Assembly (NCBI GenBank): GCA_024277955.1
Contig: JAJRUE010000036.1
Location: 1 to 6,200 of the forward strand
Direction of reading: 5' to 3'
DNA: 6,200 bases
Source of the DNA: Alphaproteobacteria bacterium
Lineage (GTDB): Bacteria > Pseudomonadota > Alphaproteobacteria > Rhodobacterales > Rhodobacteraceae
The notes beneath the pieces are model-generated. The model saw only the letters and a program-made list of their open reading frames with translations. It did not search any database and had not been told where the DNA came from. The translations under genes were made by a program, and so were the position numbers. Shown in pieces: positions 1 through 5,202 of the stretch (positions within the stretch are counted from its first letter, which is position 1; every line of letters begins with the position of its first letter).

Positions 1-967
1 CCCAGACCACGAAGCCCAGAAACCCGATGGCGATCAGCGCCCAGACCATCGGCAGGTAGCCAAACAGCGGCTTGCGCGAGAAGGTCGAAATCACATGGCT
101 GATGATGCCGAAACCCGGCAGGATGATGATGTAGACCTCGGGGTGGCCGAAGAACCAGAGTATGTGCTGGTACAGGATCGGATCCCCGCCGCCGGCCGGA
201 TCAAAGAAGGTCGTGCCGAAGTTGCGGTCGGTCAGCAGCATGGTGATCGCGCCGGCCAGAACCGGCAGGCTCAGCAGGATAAGCCAGGCGGTGACGAAGA
301 TCGACCAGGGAAACAGCGGCACCTTGAACAGCGTCATGCCCGGCGCGCGCATGTTCAAAAACGTGGTGATCATGTTGATCGCGCCAAGGATCGAGGACGC
401 GCCCGACAGGTGCACGGCAAAGATCGCCAAGTCCATCGAGAAGCCGCCCTCGGTGGTCGAAAGCGGTGGATACAGCACCCATCCGACCCCCGACCCCATC
501 TGGTCGTTGCCCCCCGGCGCCAGCAGCGAAGCCACCCCCAGCGAGGTCCCGGCCACATACATCCAGTAGCTCAGGTTGTTCATCCGCGGAAACGCCATGT
601 CCGGCGCGCCAATGTGCAAGGGCATGAAATAGTTGCCGAAACCGCCAAACAGCGCCGGGATGACGACGAAGAACATCATCAGTACGCCGTGGTAGGTGAT
701 CATCACGTTCCAGAGGTGCCCGTTCGGGGTGCATTCGGCCGTGGCATCGGGGATCAGCCGCGCGCCCTCGAGGCACATGTACTGAACGCCCGGATTCATG
801 AGCTCCATGCGCATGTAAACGGTGAAAATCACCGAGATCAGACCGACGACGGCAGCCGTAAACAGGTACAGTATGCCGATGTCCTTGTGGTTGGTGGACA
901 TGAACCAGCGTACGAAAAAGCTCTTCTTTTCGCCGTGCTCATGCGCATGAGTGGCTGCGTCTGCCAT
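1..967 (-). CDS. ctaD: Cytochrome c oxidase subunit I (aa3 type), N-terminal 322 residues, gene runs off the left edge
   Basis: Catalytic subunit of the inner-membrane aa3 oxidase, which reduces O2 to water and pumps protons. The reading frame opens with MADAATHAHEHGEKK, then the family signature WFMSTNHKDIGILYLFT (residues 21-37). Visible functional residues, named by correspondence with the Rhodobacter sphaeroides enzyme at a constant offset of 9: His93 (heme a ligand), Asn112, Asp123 and Asn130 (entry of the D proton channel), His275 (CuB ligand), Glu277 (end of the D channel) and Tyr279 (cross-linked tyrosine) in GHPEVYI. The remaining CuB histidines, the heme a3 ligand and the K-channel lysine lie beyond the edge. 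Compared from memory with R. sphaeroides, the loop before CTPNGHLWN (about residues 64-79) is shorter. The ATG at 967 has an AGGAG ribosome binding site (977-981) nine bases upstream. The gene lies 160 bp downstream of the cytochrome c2/c550 gene on the same strand. Identity is near certain; whether it is the only subunit I copy cannot be told. Confidence 0.97.
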   Translation of the reverse strand, partial: MADAATHAHEHGEKKSFFVRWFMSTNHKDIGILYLFTAAVVGLISVIFTVYMRMELMNPGVQYMCLEGARLIPDATAECTPNGHLWNVMITYHGVLMMFFVVIPALFGGFGNYFMPLHIGAPDMAFPRMNNLSYWMYVAGTSLGVASLLAPGGNDQMGSGVGWVLYPPLSTTEGGFSMDLAIFAVHLSGASSILGAINMITTFLNMRAPGMTLFKVPLFPWSIFVTAWLILLSLPVLAGAITMLLTDRNFGTTFFDPAGGGDPILYQHILWFFGHPEVYIIILPGFGIISHVISTFSRKPLFGYLPMVWALIAIGFLGFVVW

Positions 968-976
968 TCTATCCCT

Positions 977-981
977 CTCCT
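977..981 (-). promoter_or_regulatory. Ribosome binding site of ctaD
   Basis: AGGAG within AGGAGAGGGATAGA, nine bases before the ATG at 967. It fixes the start and agrees with the conserved N-terminus. Confidence 0.8.
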
Positions 982-996
982 GTTCGCGTCATGATA

Positions 997-1020
997 CCCG
1001 GGCGGTTGGTTCCGCCCGGG
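997..1020 (-). promoter_or_regulatory. Perfect 9-bp GC stem-loop in the ctaD leader
   Basis: CCCGGGCGG and its exact reverse complement CCGCCCGGG enclose a six-base loop. The hairpin ends about 30 bases before the ctaD start codon. In the direction of the genes it is followed by TATCATGAC, with no U-run, so it does not look like a terminator for the upstream cytochrome gene. In the plus direction it is followed by CGTTTT, but no plus-strand gene ends here. It may be a stabilising or regulatory hairpin at the 5' end of the ctaD mRNA, or a weak terminator; the sequence does not decide. Confidence 0.5.
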
Positions 1021-1033
1021 CGTTTTCGGTTCC

Positions 1034-1062
1034 GGTCTAACCCAAGGCAATCATCGGCTCAA
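1034..1062 (-). promoter_or_regulatory. Weak candidate promoter for ctaD
   Basis: On the minus strand TTGAGC (1057-1062) and TAGACC (1034-1039) are separated by 17 bases. The -10 element is poor. If used, transcription would begin near 1027, so the hairpin at 997-1020 would form the very 5' end of the message. Read-through from the cytochrome gene is an alternative. Confidence 0.22.
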
Positions 1063-1127
1063 CTACCGGATTGCCGCAGGTGGGGCATTTCCTGTCCCGC
1101 TGCCGGAATGATCGGGGTATTTCCAGC

Positions 1128-1541
1128 TTACTGAGCCAGACTGGCCAGGTAGGCGGCCACGTCTTCGCTGCCCTTCTTGAGCTTGAAGGTCATCTTCGAC
1201 TTGGCCTTGCCGTCGCCCAGGTGCTCCTTGAGGAAGGCCTTGGGGTCGGCGATGAACTGGGCGATCAGCTCTTCGGTCCAGACCACGCCGGTTTCGCCAT
1301 AGGCGACCATCGACTTGGAATACTTGAAGCCTTCGACGCTGCCCGGCTGGCGGCCAACGACGCCAAAAAGGTTCGGGCCGGTCTTGCCGCCCTTGACGAT
1401 GACGTTGTCGCCATCGGCAATGGTGTGGCAGGCCTTGCATTTCTTGAAGGCCTTTTCGCCCGCCGCCGCGTCGCCCGCAGCGTGGGCCGTGCCCGCGAGG
1501 GCCAGCGTGATACCGGTTGCGGCAATCCAGAGTTTTTTCAT
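1128..1541 (-). CDS. cycA: Periplasmic class I cytochrome c (c2/c550 type)
   Basis: Soluble electron carrier that takes electrons from the cytochrome bc1 complex and delivers them to terminal oxidases; the ctaD gene next door fits this. The protein has 137 residues. Residues 1-21 form a Sec signal peptide (MKKLW, hydrophobic core, GTAHA before the likely cut), followed by a mature part starting AGDAAAGEKAF. The heme motif CKACH is at 35-39 (Cys35 and Cys38 bind the heme, His39 is the axial ligand). KTGPNLFGVVGR at 53-64 is the conserved class I loop, and Met117 in KSKMTFKL is the expected sixth ligand. Size and motifs match Rhodobacter c2 and Paracoccus c550. The frame is open for 33 more codons upstream, but the ATG at 1541 is chosen because it begins the signal peptide and has GAGGA (1549-1553) seven bases before it. 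The gene lies downstream of the c'-type cytochrome gene on the same strand. The symbol rests on family similarity. Confidence 0.93.
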   Translation of the reverse strand: MKKLWIAATGITLALAGTAHAAGDAAAGEKAFKKCKACHTIADGDNVIVKGGKTGPNLFGVVGRQPGSVEGFKYSKSMVAYGETGVVWTEELIAQFIADPKAFLKEHLGDGKAKSKMTFKLKKGSEDVAAYLASLAQ

Positions 1542-1548
1542 GAATTCA

Positions 1549-1553
1549 TCCTC
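1549..1553 (-). promoter_or_regulatory. Ribosome binding site that fixes the cytochrome c2/c550 start
   Basis: GAGGA, seven bases upstream of the ATG at 1541. It supports this start over the farther upstream codons of the same open frame, which would add 33 non-signal residues. Confidence 0.7.
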
Positions 1554-1599
1554 ATCAGGGTTGTTGACGGTACGCGTCCCCGGCAAACATACCCGGTTT

Positions 1600-2130
1600 T
1601 CAGCCGGGTGCGAGAGGAGAATTGCCGCACGCGCGATCAAATCGGCTCGACCGCGTTGCGCCCGGCCGATTTTCGATGTTTTCGATCTGCGCGCCGGGGG
1701 ATTTCCGGCGTCGGGCCTGCTGTTCGGCCACGACCCGATAGCCGGCGTGGCACGATGTGCAGGCGCCCAGGATGGTGGTCAGTTCTTCAAGCACCATGTC
1801 CTTGTCGCGGAACTCCAGCGCATTCTGGGCCAGCCGGTCAAAGGCGGTATGGGCCGCAAAACCGTTGACCTTGAAGCCTACGGGCAGTTTGGCGACCAGC
1901 TGCGGGCTTTCGTCCCTGGCCAGCACCATCCCCACCGCCGAGGCTTCGCGGGCGACGGCGTCGAAATCTTCGGCCATCGCCCCGTCGAGAATACCGTGCA
2001 CCGCCTCCAGCAGGCCGCGCATTTCCTGCAGGATATGATCGCGCTCGGTTTCATTCACGACGATTTCGGTGCGACCGTCTTCGGCGGTGACCGATGCCGG
2101 AACGGTTGCCAGAAAGGCGGTGCCGGCCAT
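1600..2130 (-). CDS. Cytochrome c'/c556-family monoheme protein, start disrupted by an A7 run
   Basis: The 176-residue frame from ATG 2130 ends its core with CTSCHAGYR (residues 124-132), a heme-binding CxxCH close to the C-terminal end of a predicted four-helix bundle. This is the layout of the cytochrome c'/c556 family (Pfam Cytochrom_C_2). GFKVNGFAAHTAFDRLA (85-101) and DHILQEMRGLLEAVHGIL (31-48) also fit, and Met37 could be the sixth ligand of a c556-like low-spin heme. Proteins of this family act in the periplasm. The frame from ATG 2130 starts inside a signal peptide. In-frame codons just upstream read KKQSVLFAAA but are preceded by TGA. The proper start appears to be TTG at 2162-2164, with AAGGAG seven bases before it, and it is one base out of frame. 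About 35 residues after the heme motif (AEQQARRRKSPG onward) are longer than usual for the family. The gene lies 58 bases upstream of the cytochrome c2/c550 gene. Electron transfer or NO binding cannot be decided here. Confidence 0.85.
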   Translation of the reverse strand: MAGTAFLATVPASVTAEDGRTEIVVNETERDHILQEMRGLLEAVHGILDGAMAEDFDAVAREASAVGMVLARDESPQLVAKLPVGFKVNGFAAHTAFDRLAQNALEFRDKDMVLEELTTILGACTSCHAGYRVVAEQQARRRKSPGAQIENIENRPGATRSSRFDRACGNSPLAPG

Positions 2131-2154
2131 GGCGGCGGCAAAAAGAACCGATTG

Positions 2155-2177
2155 TTTTTTTCAAGGCTTTTCTCCTT
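2155..2177 (-). promoter_or_regulatory. Ribosome binding site, TTG start and A7 run of the c'-type cytochrome
   Basis: On the minus strand AAGGAG (2172-2177), seven bases, TTG (2162-2164), then seven A (2155-2161). With six A the TTG would run in frame into KKQSVLFAAAMAGTAFLATV, a normal signal peptide. With seven A as written, the TTG frame enters other codons and the cytochrome frame is preceded by TGA. Confidence 0.6.
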
Positions 2178-2241
2178 CGTTGTGCAAAGTCCGGGCGGCT
2201 GGCCCGAGGGGGCGAGAGTGTTCGGCCCCGCTAACAAGTGA

Positions 2242-2270
2242 TCAATAACTAATTTGTGGTGGCGATTCAA
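2242..2270 (-). promoter_or_regulatory. Candidate promoter for the c'-type cytochrome gene
   Basis: In a short A/T-rich island within GC-rich DNA, the minus strand reads TTGAAT (2265-2270), 17 bases, TATTGA (2242-2247). Transcription would begin near 2235, giving a leader of about 70 bases. A TTGAT half-site resembling part of an FNR box overlaps the -10, but the second half (ATCAA) is missing. Confidence 0.4.
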
Positions 2271-2286
2271 GTCCCCGCGGGCACCG

Positions 2287-2300
2287 GGGGCGTCCGCCCC
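2287..2300 (-). terminator. Small GC hairpin downstream of lipB, possible weak terminator
   Basis: GGGGC and GCCCC pair around a four-base loop, 22 bases past the lipB stop. No U-run follows on the minus strand, so termination is doubtful. Next to it the minus strand carries GCCCTGGGGC twice in near-tandem. Confidence 0.2.
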
Positions 2301-2321
2301 AGGGCTGCCCCAGGGCGACGA

Positions 2322-2969
2322 TCAGCCGAAGATTTCGGAAAACCGCGCGCGCAGGGCCAGATCCACATCGGCGATCGTCACCGGCAGGCCCAGGTCGACC
2401 AGGCTGGTCACCCCGTGCTGGCTGATGCCGCAGGGGACGATGCCGCGGTAGTGGTCCAGGTCCGGCTCCACATTGATCGACAGTCCGTGGAAACTCACCC
2501 ACTTGCGCAGCCGGATGCCGATGGCGGCGATCTTGTCTTCGCGCACCGACCCGTCCGGCAGGGGGGGCTTTTCGGGCCGCTGCACCCAGACCCCGACGCG
2601 GCCCTGACGGCGTTCGCCGGTGACGTTGAACTCGGCCAATGTGGCGATCACCCAGTCTTCGAGCGCCCGCACAAAGGCGCGCACGTCGCGCCCGCGCGCC
2701 CCGACATCGAGCATCACATAGGCCACCCGCTGACCGGGACCGTGGTAGGTATACTGGCCGCCGCGCCGGGCCTCGAAAACCGGAAAGCGGTCCGGGTCCA
2801 CCAAGTCCGAGCGCCTGGCGCTGGTGCCGGCGGTGTAAAGCGGCGGATGTTCCACCAGCCAGATGAGTTCGCCGGCCTCGCCGCGGGCAATCGCGTCGGC
2901 GCGGCGCTCCATTTTCTCGACCGCCTCGGGGTAGGGGGTCAGGCCATCGCTGATCTGCCATTCGACCAT
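2322..2969 (-). CDS. lipB: Octanoyl-[acyl carrier protein]:protein N-octanoyltransferase
   Basis: Transfers the octanoyl group from acyl carrier protein to the lipoyl-domain lysine of 2-oxoacid dehydrogenases and the glycine cleavage H protein, the first step of lipoate synthesis before LipA adds sulfur; cytoplasmic. The 215-residue product has normal family length. Visible motifs: LVEHPPLYTAGTSA (38-51), RRGGQYTYHGPGQRVAYVMLD (68-88), DKIAAIGIRLRKWVSFHG (145-162) with the likely catalytic Lys146, and IVPCGIS (177-183) with the likely catalytic Cys180. The 34-residue Lys-Cys spacing is that of the Escherichia coli and Mycobacterium enzymes. ATG 2969 is chosen for AAGGA (2978-2982) eight bases upstream and the typical VEWQISDG start. 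It is the most upstream gene of the minus-strand run, with a candidate promoter at 3047-3075. Downstream lies a 157-bp gap before the cytochrome start, which holds a separate promoter candidate, so lipB and the cytochromes need not be one operon. Confidence 0.96.
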   Translation of the reverse strand: MVEWQISDGLTPYPEAVEKMERRADAIARGEAGELIWLVEHPPLYTAGTSARRSDLVDPDRFPVFEARRGGQYTYHGPGQRVAYVMLDVGARGRDVRAFVRALEDWVIATLAEFNVTGERRQGRVGVWVQRPEKPPLPDGSVREDKIAAIGIRLRKWVSFHGLSINVEPDLDHYRGIVPCGISQHGVTSLVDLGLPVTIADVDLALRARFSEIFG

Positions 2970-2977
2970 GGGGTTCG

Positions 2978-2982
2978 TCCTT
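2978..2982 (-). promoter_or_regulatory. Ribosome binding site of lipB
   Basis: AAGGA, eight bases before the ATG at 2969. It supports that start over farther upstream alternatives. Confidence 0.65.
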
Positions 2983-3017
2983 GCCTGTGCCGGGTCTGCG
3001 CCGGGCCTGCACCGGTC

Positions 3018-3035
3018 CAGCGCCGCGCGGCGCTG
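3018..3035. repeat. 18-bp perfect palindrome in the lipB leader
   Basis: CAGCGCCGCGCGGCGCTG is identical to its reverse complement. It lies between the candidate lipB promoter and the start codon, 48 bases upstream of the ATG. It could be a protein-binding operator, or a stem in the mRNA if the centre opens as a loop. GC-rich DNA makes such sequences less surprising. Confidence 0.5.
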
Positions 3036-3046
3036 TCGTTGCGCCC

Positions 3047-3075
3047 GACATAGGACGCCGTTGGCGCGATGTCAC
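3047..3075 (-). promoter_or_regulatory. Candidate promoter for lipB
   Basis: On the minus strand GTGACA (3070-3075), 17 bases, TATGTC (3047-3052). Transcription would begin near 3040, giving a leader of about 70 bases that contains the palindrome. This is a pattern match only. Confidence 0.38.
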
Positions 3076-3136
3076 GCCCGTCCGCCGCGATCACTGCCCG
3101 CACCGCCCCCCACATCGCCGGTTTTCCCCACCCGGC

Positions 3137-3153
3137 GGCGGCGTTTCGCCGCC
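3137..3153. repeat. 7-bp GC hairpin between lipB and tRNA-Leu
   Basis: GGCGGCG and CGCCGCC surround a TTT loop. No T-run follows on either strand and no gene ends here, so a terminator role is not supported. Apart from the promoters and the palindrome, nothing else is seen in 2970-3251. Confidence 0.35.
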
Positions 3154-3199
3154 CCATCCGGGCGCGTTGCCGCTTGTGCCCTGTGGGCCGATTTTCCTC

Positions 3200-3228
3200 T
3201 TCACAAGCCCCGCGCCCTTCGCTATGAA
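3200..3228 (+). promoter_or_regulatory. Promoter of the tRNA-Leu gene
   Basis: TTCACA (3200-3205), exactly 17 bases, TATGAA (3223-3228), close to a housekeeping sigma consensus. A GC-rich stretch (GCGCGGC) follows the -10, as in stringently controlled stable-RNA promoters. Transcription would begin near 3235, about 17 bases before the mature tRNA. Confidence 0.6.
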
Positions 3229-3251
3229 GCGCGGCACCGAGCCAAGACAGT

Positions 3252-3338
3252 GCGGTCGTGGCGGAATTGGTAGACGCGCAGCGTTGAGGTCGCTGTGGGG
3301 TAACTCCCGTGGAAGTTCGAGTCTTCTCGACCGCACCA
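3252..3338 (+). tRNA. tRNA-Leu, anticodon GAG
   Basis: Complete class II cloverleaf. The acceptor stem GCGGTCG (3252-3258) pairs with CGACCGC (3328-3334), followed by A73 and an encoded CCA (3336-3338). The D-stem GCG/CGC encloses the loop GAATTGGTAGA. The anticodon stem CAGCG/CGCTG encloses TTGAGGT with anticodon GAG at 3286-3288, which reads CUC and CUU. The long variable arm (3296-3310) is typical of leucine tRNAs. The T-arm is GGAAG, TTCGAGT, CTTCT. It lies between lipB (divergent) and a lysine-rich LysM gene. tRNA genes are common integration sites, but no integrase or convincing duplicated 3' end is present in this window. Confidence 0.97.
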
Positions 3339-3660
3339 TTTTCCCCGAAACTGATTGCCCTTTCCCGCCGGTGTTGACTGCCGGCGAGCAAGAGACTTGA
3401 TTCGGGCCGGCGAATTCGGCAGCATGGACCACGTGCGGGACTGTCCGGCCTTCAAAGGAAATCAGCGGCAGGGCAGCATCGATTTGGACCGCACATCGCA
3501 TGAACCGTTCGACATACCTGTGACAATTGATTTGTGACAGTCTGGTTTTGGTGACAGTTGGGATTATACAAGGCCAATCCATTCGCCGCGCGGCTATCGC
3601 GCCGGAACAGTGCCCGGGAAACTCGATAATCGGCGATGCGGATGGGGCCACGGGGAAAAG
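3339..3660. other. Intergenic region between tRNA-Leu and the LysM gene, no convincing gene
   Basis: A 320-bp stretch without a supported coding region. Directly after the tRNA is CCATTTTCCCC, then an inverted repeat CGCCGG/CCGGCG (3366-3371 and 3381-3386) with a nine-base loop and no T-run. The right half is A/T-richer and holds three TGACA repeats. A 60-codon open frame at 3355-3537 has no recognised motif or good ribosome binding site and is not annotated. Confidence 0.5.
3519..3556 (+). repeat. Three TGACA direct repeats upstream of the LysM gene
   Basis: TGTGACA at 3519-3525 and again at 3533-3539, then GGTGACA at 3550-3556; the TGACA cores start at 3521, 3535 and 3552. ATTATACA at 3563-3570 resembles a -10 element, but no repeat sits at a 16-18 base distance from it. 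The repeats may be regulator-binding sites for the gene starting at 3661. Confidence 0.4.
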
Positions 3661-4572
3661 ATGGCCAATTCGAAACGCAATTACAAACTCAAGAAAAACG
3701 ACACGCTGGATGCTCTTGCCCGCAAGTTCAAATACAAGGGCTGGAAACAGATCTGGCTGGCGAAAGAGAACGCGGCGCTGCGAAAGAAACGCGGCAAGCC
3801 GGAAAAACTGCAGGTGGGCGATATCGTCTACATGCCGGTGACCGATGCCGAACGAAAACACGTCGACAAGTCGATCCTCGAACTGAACATGATGCGCGAC
3901 GACCTGCTGGTGCTGCGCAGCAATTTCGAGGCGGACATCAAGCGTCTCGAATACAATTGCAAGAATCTGACGCGGATCATCGGCGATTTGAAACGGGTTG
4001 CGGCGGGGATGATCGCCGAAATCAAGGCGGCCAAGAAAGGGATCAAGAGGGTCTCGACCGCGGTGGATATGGCGGCGACCCTGATCAATCTGGCACACTC
4101 GCTGGGCAAGCTGGCGCATACCGGGTTCAAGGCCAGCAAGGCCAGCGGAGACGCGCTGAAGAAGATCAACGACGAACTGACCAGGGACGTGAAAAAGAAG
4201 ATCCGCGATGGCTATATCGACGCTGCGCGCAAGTCGTTGGTTCTGCTCAAGAACACATCGCTCGAGGTGATCTGGATCGTCAATGACAGCTATGACAAGA
4301 TGACCTCGCCTTCGTTCTGGGCGATGACCTTTACCCAGATCTGGGACGGCAAAAGCTGGAGCGAGGCGGTGACCTATGACCTTGAGGCCGATTTCGCCAG
4401 AAAGATCAAGAATGTAGAGCGCGAACGCGACACTTACGTCAGGAACATCAGCGCAGAGATTGCCAAGCAGAAAGGCACGATCAAGACGCTTCAGGCCGCG
4501 ATCAAGCAGATCGACAGGCGTATCGCCAAGTATGAAGGAACCGCGGTCCAGCTCATGGAGGCCATCGAATAG
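3661..4572 (+). CDS. LysM-domain protein with long helical region and no signal peptide; function unknown
   Basis: The 303-residue product starts with a LysM domain (about 8-59): YKLKKNDTLDALARKF, then IWLAKENAALRKKR and LQVGDIVYMP. LysM usually binds N-acetylglucosamine polymers such as peptidoglycan, but no signal peptide or lipobox precedes it. Residues 66-130 and 243-300 look like long charged helices able to form coiled coils. Between them lie an Ala/Leu-rich stretch (133-160) and a Trp/Phe-containing hydrophobic stretch (200-232). Lysine is abundant (about 41 of 303) and there is one cysteine (Cys100). The base composition is visibly less GC-rich than the neighbours. ATG 3661 is preferred, with GGGGAA a few bases upstream; an in-frame GTG at 3610 would add 17 residues of no domain character. 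The gene converges on the M41-like gene, with 57 bases between the stops and no clear terminator. LysM proteins without signals are known near contractile injection systems and toxins, but nothing here proves that role. Confidence 0.85.
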   Translation: MANSKRNYKLKKNDTLDALARKFKYKGWKQIWLAKENAALRKKRGKPEKLQVGDIVYMPVTDAERKHVDKSILELNMMRDDLLVLRSNFEADIKRLEYNCKNLTRIIGDLKRVAAGMIAEIKAAKKGIKRVSTAVDMAATLINLAHSLGKLAHTGFKASKASGDALKKINDELTRDVKKKIRDGYIDAARKSLVLLKNTSLEVIWIVNDSYDKMTSPSFWAMTFTQIWDGKSWSEAVTYDLEADFARKIKNVERERDTYVRNISAEIAKQKGTIKTLQAAIKQIDRRIAKYEGTAVQLMEAIE

Positions 4573-4629
4573 GCCCAGGGGGTCGGGACCGGCAGGGTGC
4601 GATCAATCGGGTGCGTCGGCTTGTTTGCG

Positions 4630-5202
4630 TCAGGCCGCGCCGCGCGAAAACATCTTCTTGTGCCAGGGCTTCTTTTTCTCGGGCGCGGGGATGAACTTGT
4701 CCAGCTCGGCCTCGATATCCGCGCCGTCGATGGATTCGCGCCCCGCCTCGGTGCGGGCGTGAAAGAATTCGGCGATCGGCACGATGGCGTCGCGCACCGC
4801 GGTGTCGGTAAAGATTTTCTGGGCCACGTCTTCCAGGTCGAACAGCACGGTTTCGGCGTCCACGTCGCCACGCAGCCCCGCCACCAGGCGGCAAAGTTCG
4901 TCGATGCGCGCGATGTCGCCGCTGCAGCAACTGTTGGACGAACAGGCGATTTCTTCGGCGATCTGGCCGCCGAAAAGCTCGATTATGCGGATCTCGAGGG
5001 TTTCGATGAAGGACTGCCAGTTGTTGGCGGTAAAGGTCTTGTCCGAAACCAGAACCGGCGGGCGCGGCAGCATCCGCACCGAGATCACCTTGAGCCCGAG
5101 CGCGCGCGCGGTCAGCGCGTGGCCGGCTTCGTAGACCGCCAGGCGAAAGCCCTGCTCGGCGCACCGGCCCTTGGGCGGAACGCAGCTAGGTTGTGCATAC
5201 AT
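4630..5202 (-). CDS. FtsH (M41)-like peptidase-domain protein without ATPase, first zinc histidine replaced
   Basis: A 190-residue protein resembling only the peptidase domain of FtsH, the membrane AAA+ zinc protease. FRLAVYEAGHALTARALGLKV (19-39) matches the FtsH HEAGHA segment, but the first zinc-binding His is Tyr24; Glu25 and His28 remain. ELFGGQIAEEI (75-85) matches the FtsH GG-x-AEE segment. SGDIARIDELCRLV (94-107) resembles the region of the third zinc ligand, with Asp96 or Asp101 as candidates. An unusual CSSNSCCSGD cluster (87-96) precedes it. The C-terminus ends KKKPWHKKMFSRGAA. No ATPase and no membrane segment are seen. The ATG at 5202 overlaps the stop of the upstream GTPase gene by one base (TGATG), with AAGGA at 5212-5216, so the two are probably translationally coupled. 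It may be an inactive pseudopeptidase, or a variant enzyme using another zinc ligand. The fold assignment is fairly sure; activity is unknown. Confidence 0.82.
   Translation of the reverse strand: MYAQPSCVPPKGRCAEQGFRLAVYEAGHALTARALGLKVISVRMLPRPPVLVSDKTFTANNWQSFIETLEIRIIELFGGQIAEEIACSSNSCCSGDIARIDELCRLVAGLRGDVDAETVLFDLEDVAQKIFTDTAVRDAIVPIAEFFHARTEAGRESIDGADIEAELDKFIPAPEKKKPWHKKMFSRGAA

Noticed and set aside
95..994. Long plus-strand open frame of 299 codons
   Set aside because: It is the antisense shadow of the clearly conserved ctaD frame; the product is an Arg/His/Gln-rich sequence without motifs.
1591..1609. ACCCGG/CCGGGT hairpin at the stop of the c'-type cytochrome
   Set aside because: The stem is only six bases with the stop codon in the loop, and ATGTTTG follows rather than a U-run; too weak to call a terminator.
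2237..2248. FNR-like TTGAT half-site in the promoter region of the c'-type cytochrome
   Set aside because: The second half (ATCAA at the right spacing) is absent, so no complete anaerobic box can be claimed.
2981..3400. Plus-strand open frame containing GGIGRRAALRSLWGNSRGSSSLL
   Set aside because: It is a translation of the tRNA-Leu gene itself with GC-rich flanks; no protein family is seen.
3222..3455. Minus-strand open frame with REDSNFHGSYPTATSTLRVYQF
   Set aside because: It is the antisense of the tRNA-Leu gene; this translated tRNA is a well-known false protein in databases.
4052..4061. TCTCGACCGC, matching the 3' part of tRNA-Leu (3325-3334), a possible att site
   Set aside because: Only 10 bases, inside the LysM coding region in ordinary codons (V-S-T-A), and the match stops before the CCA end; coincidence is more likely.
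3091..4119. Long 342-codon minus-strand open frame
   Set aside because: It runs across the antisense of both the tRNA and the LysM gene; its codons mirror the real gene and no domain is recognisable.
4573..4629. Expected bidirectional terminator between the convergent LysM and M41-like genes
   Set aside because: Only a four-base GGTC/GACC inverted repeat with a two-base loop is present and there is no T-run on either strand; not supported.
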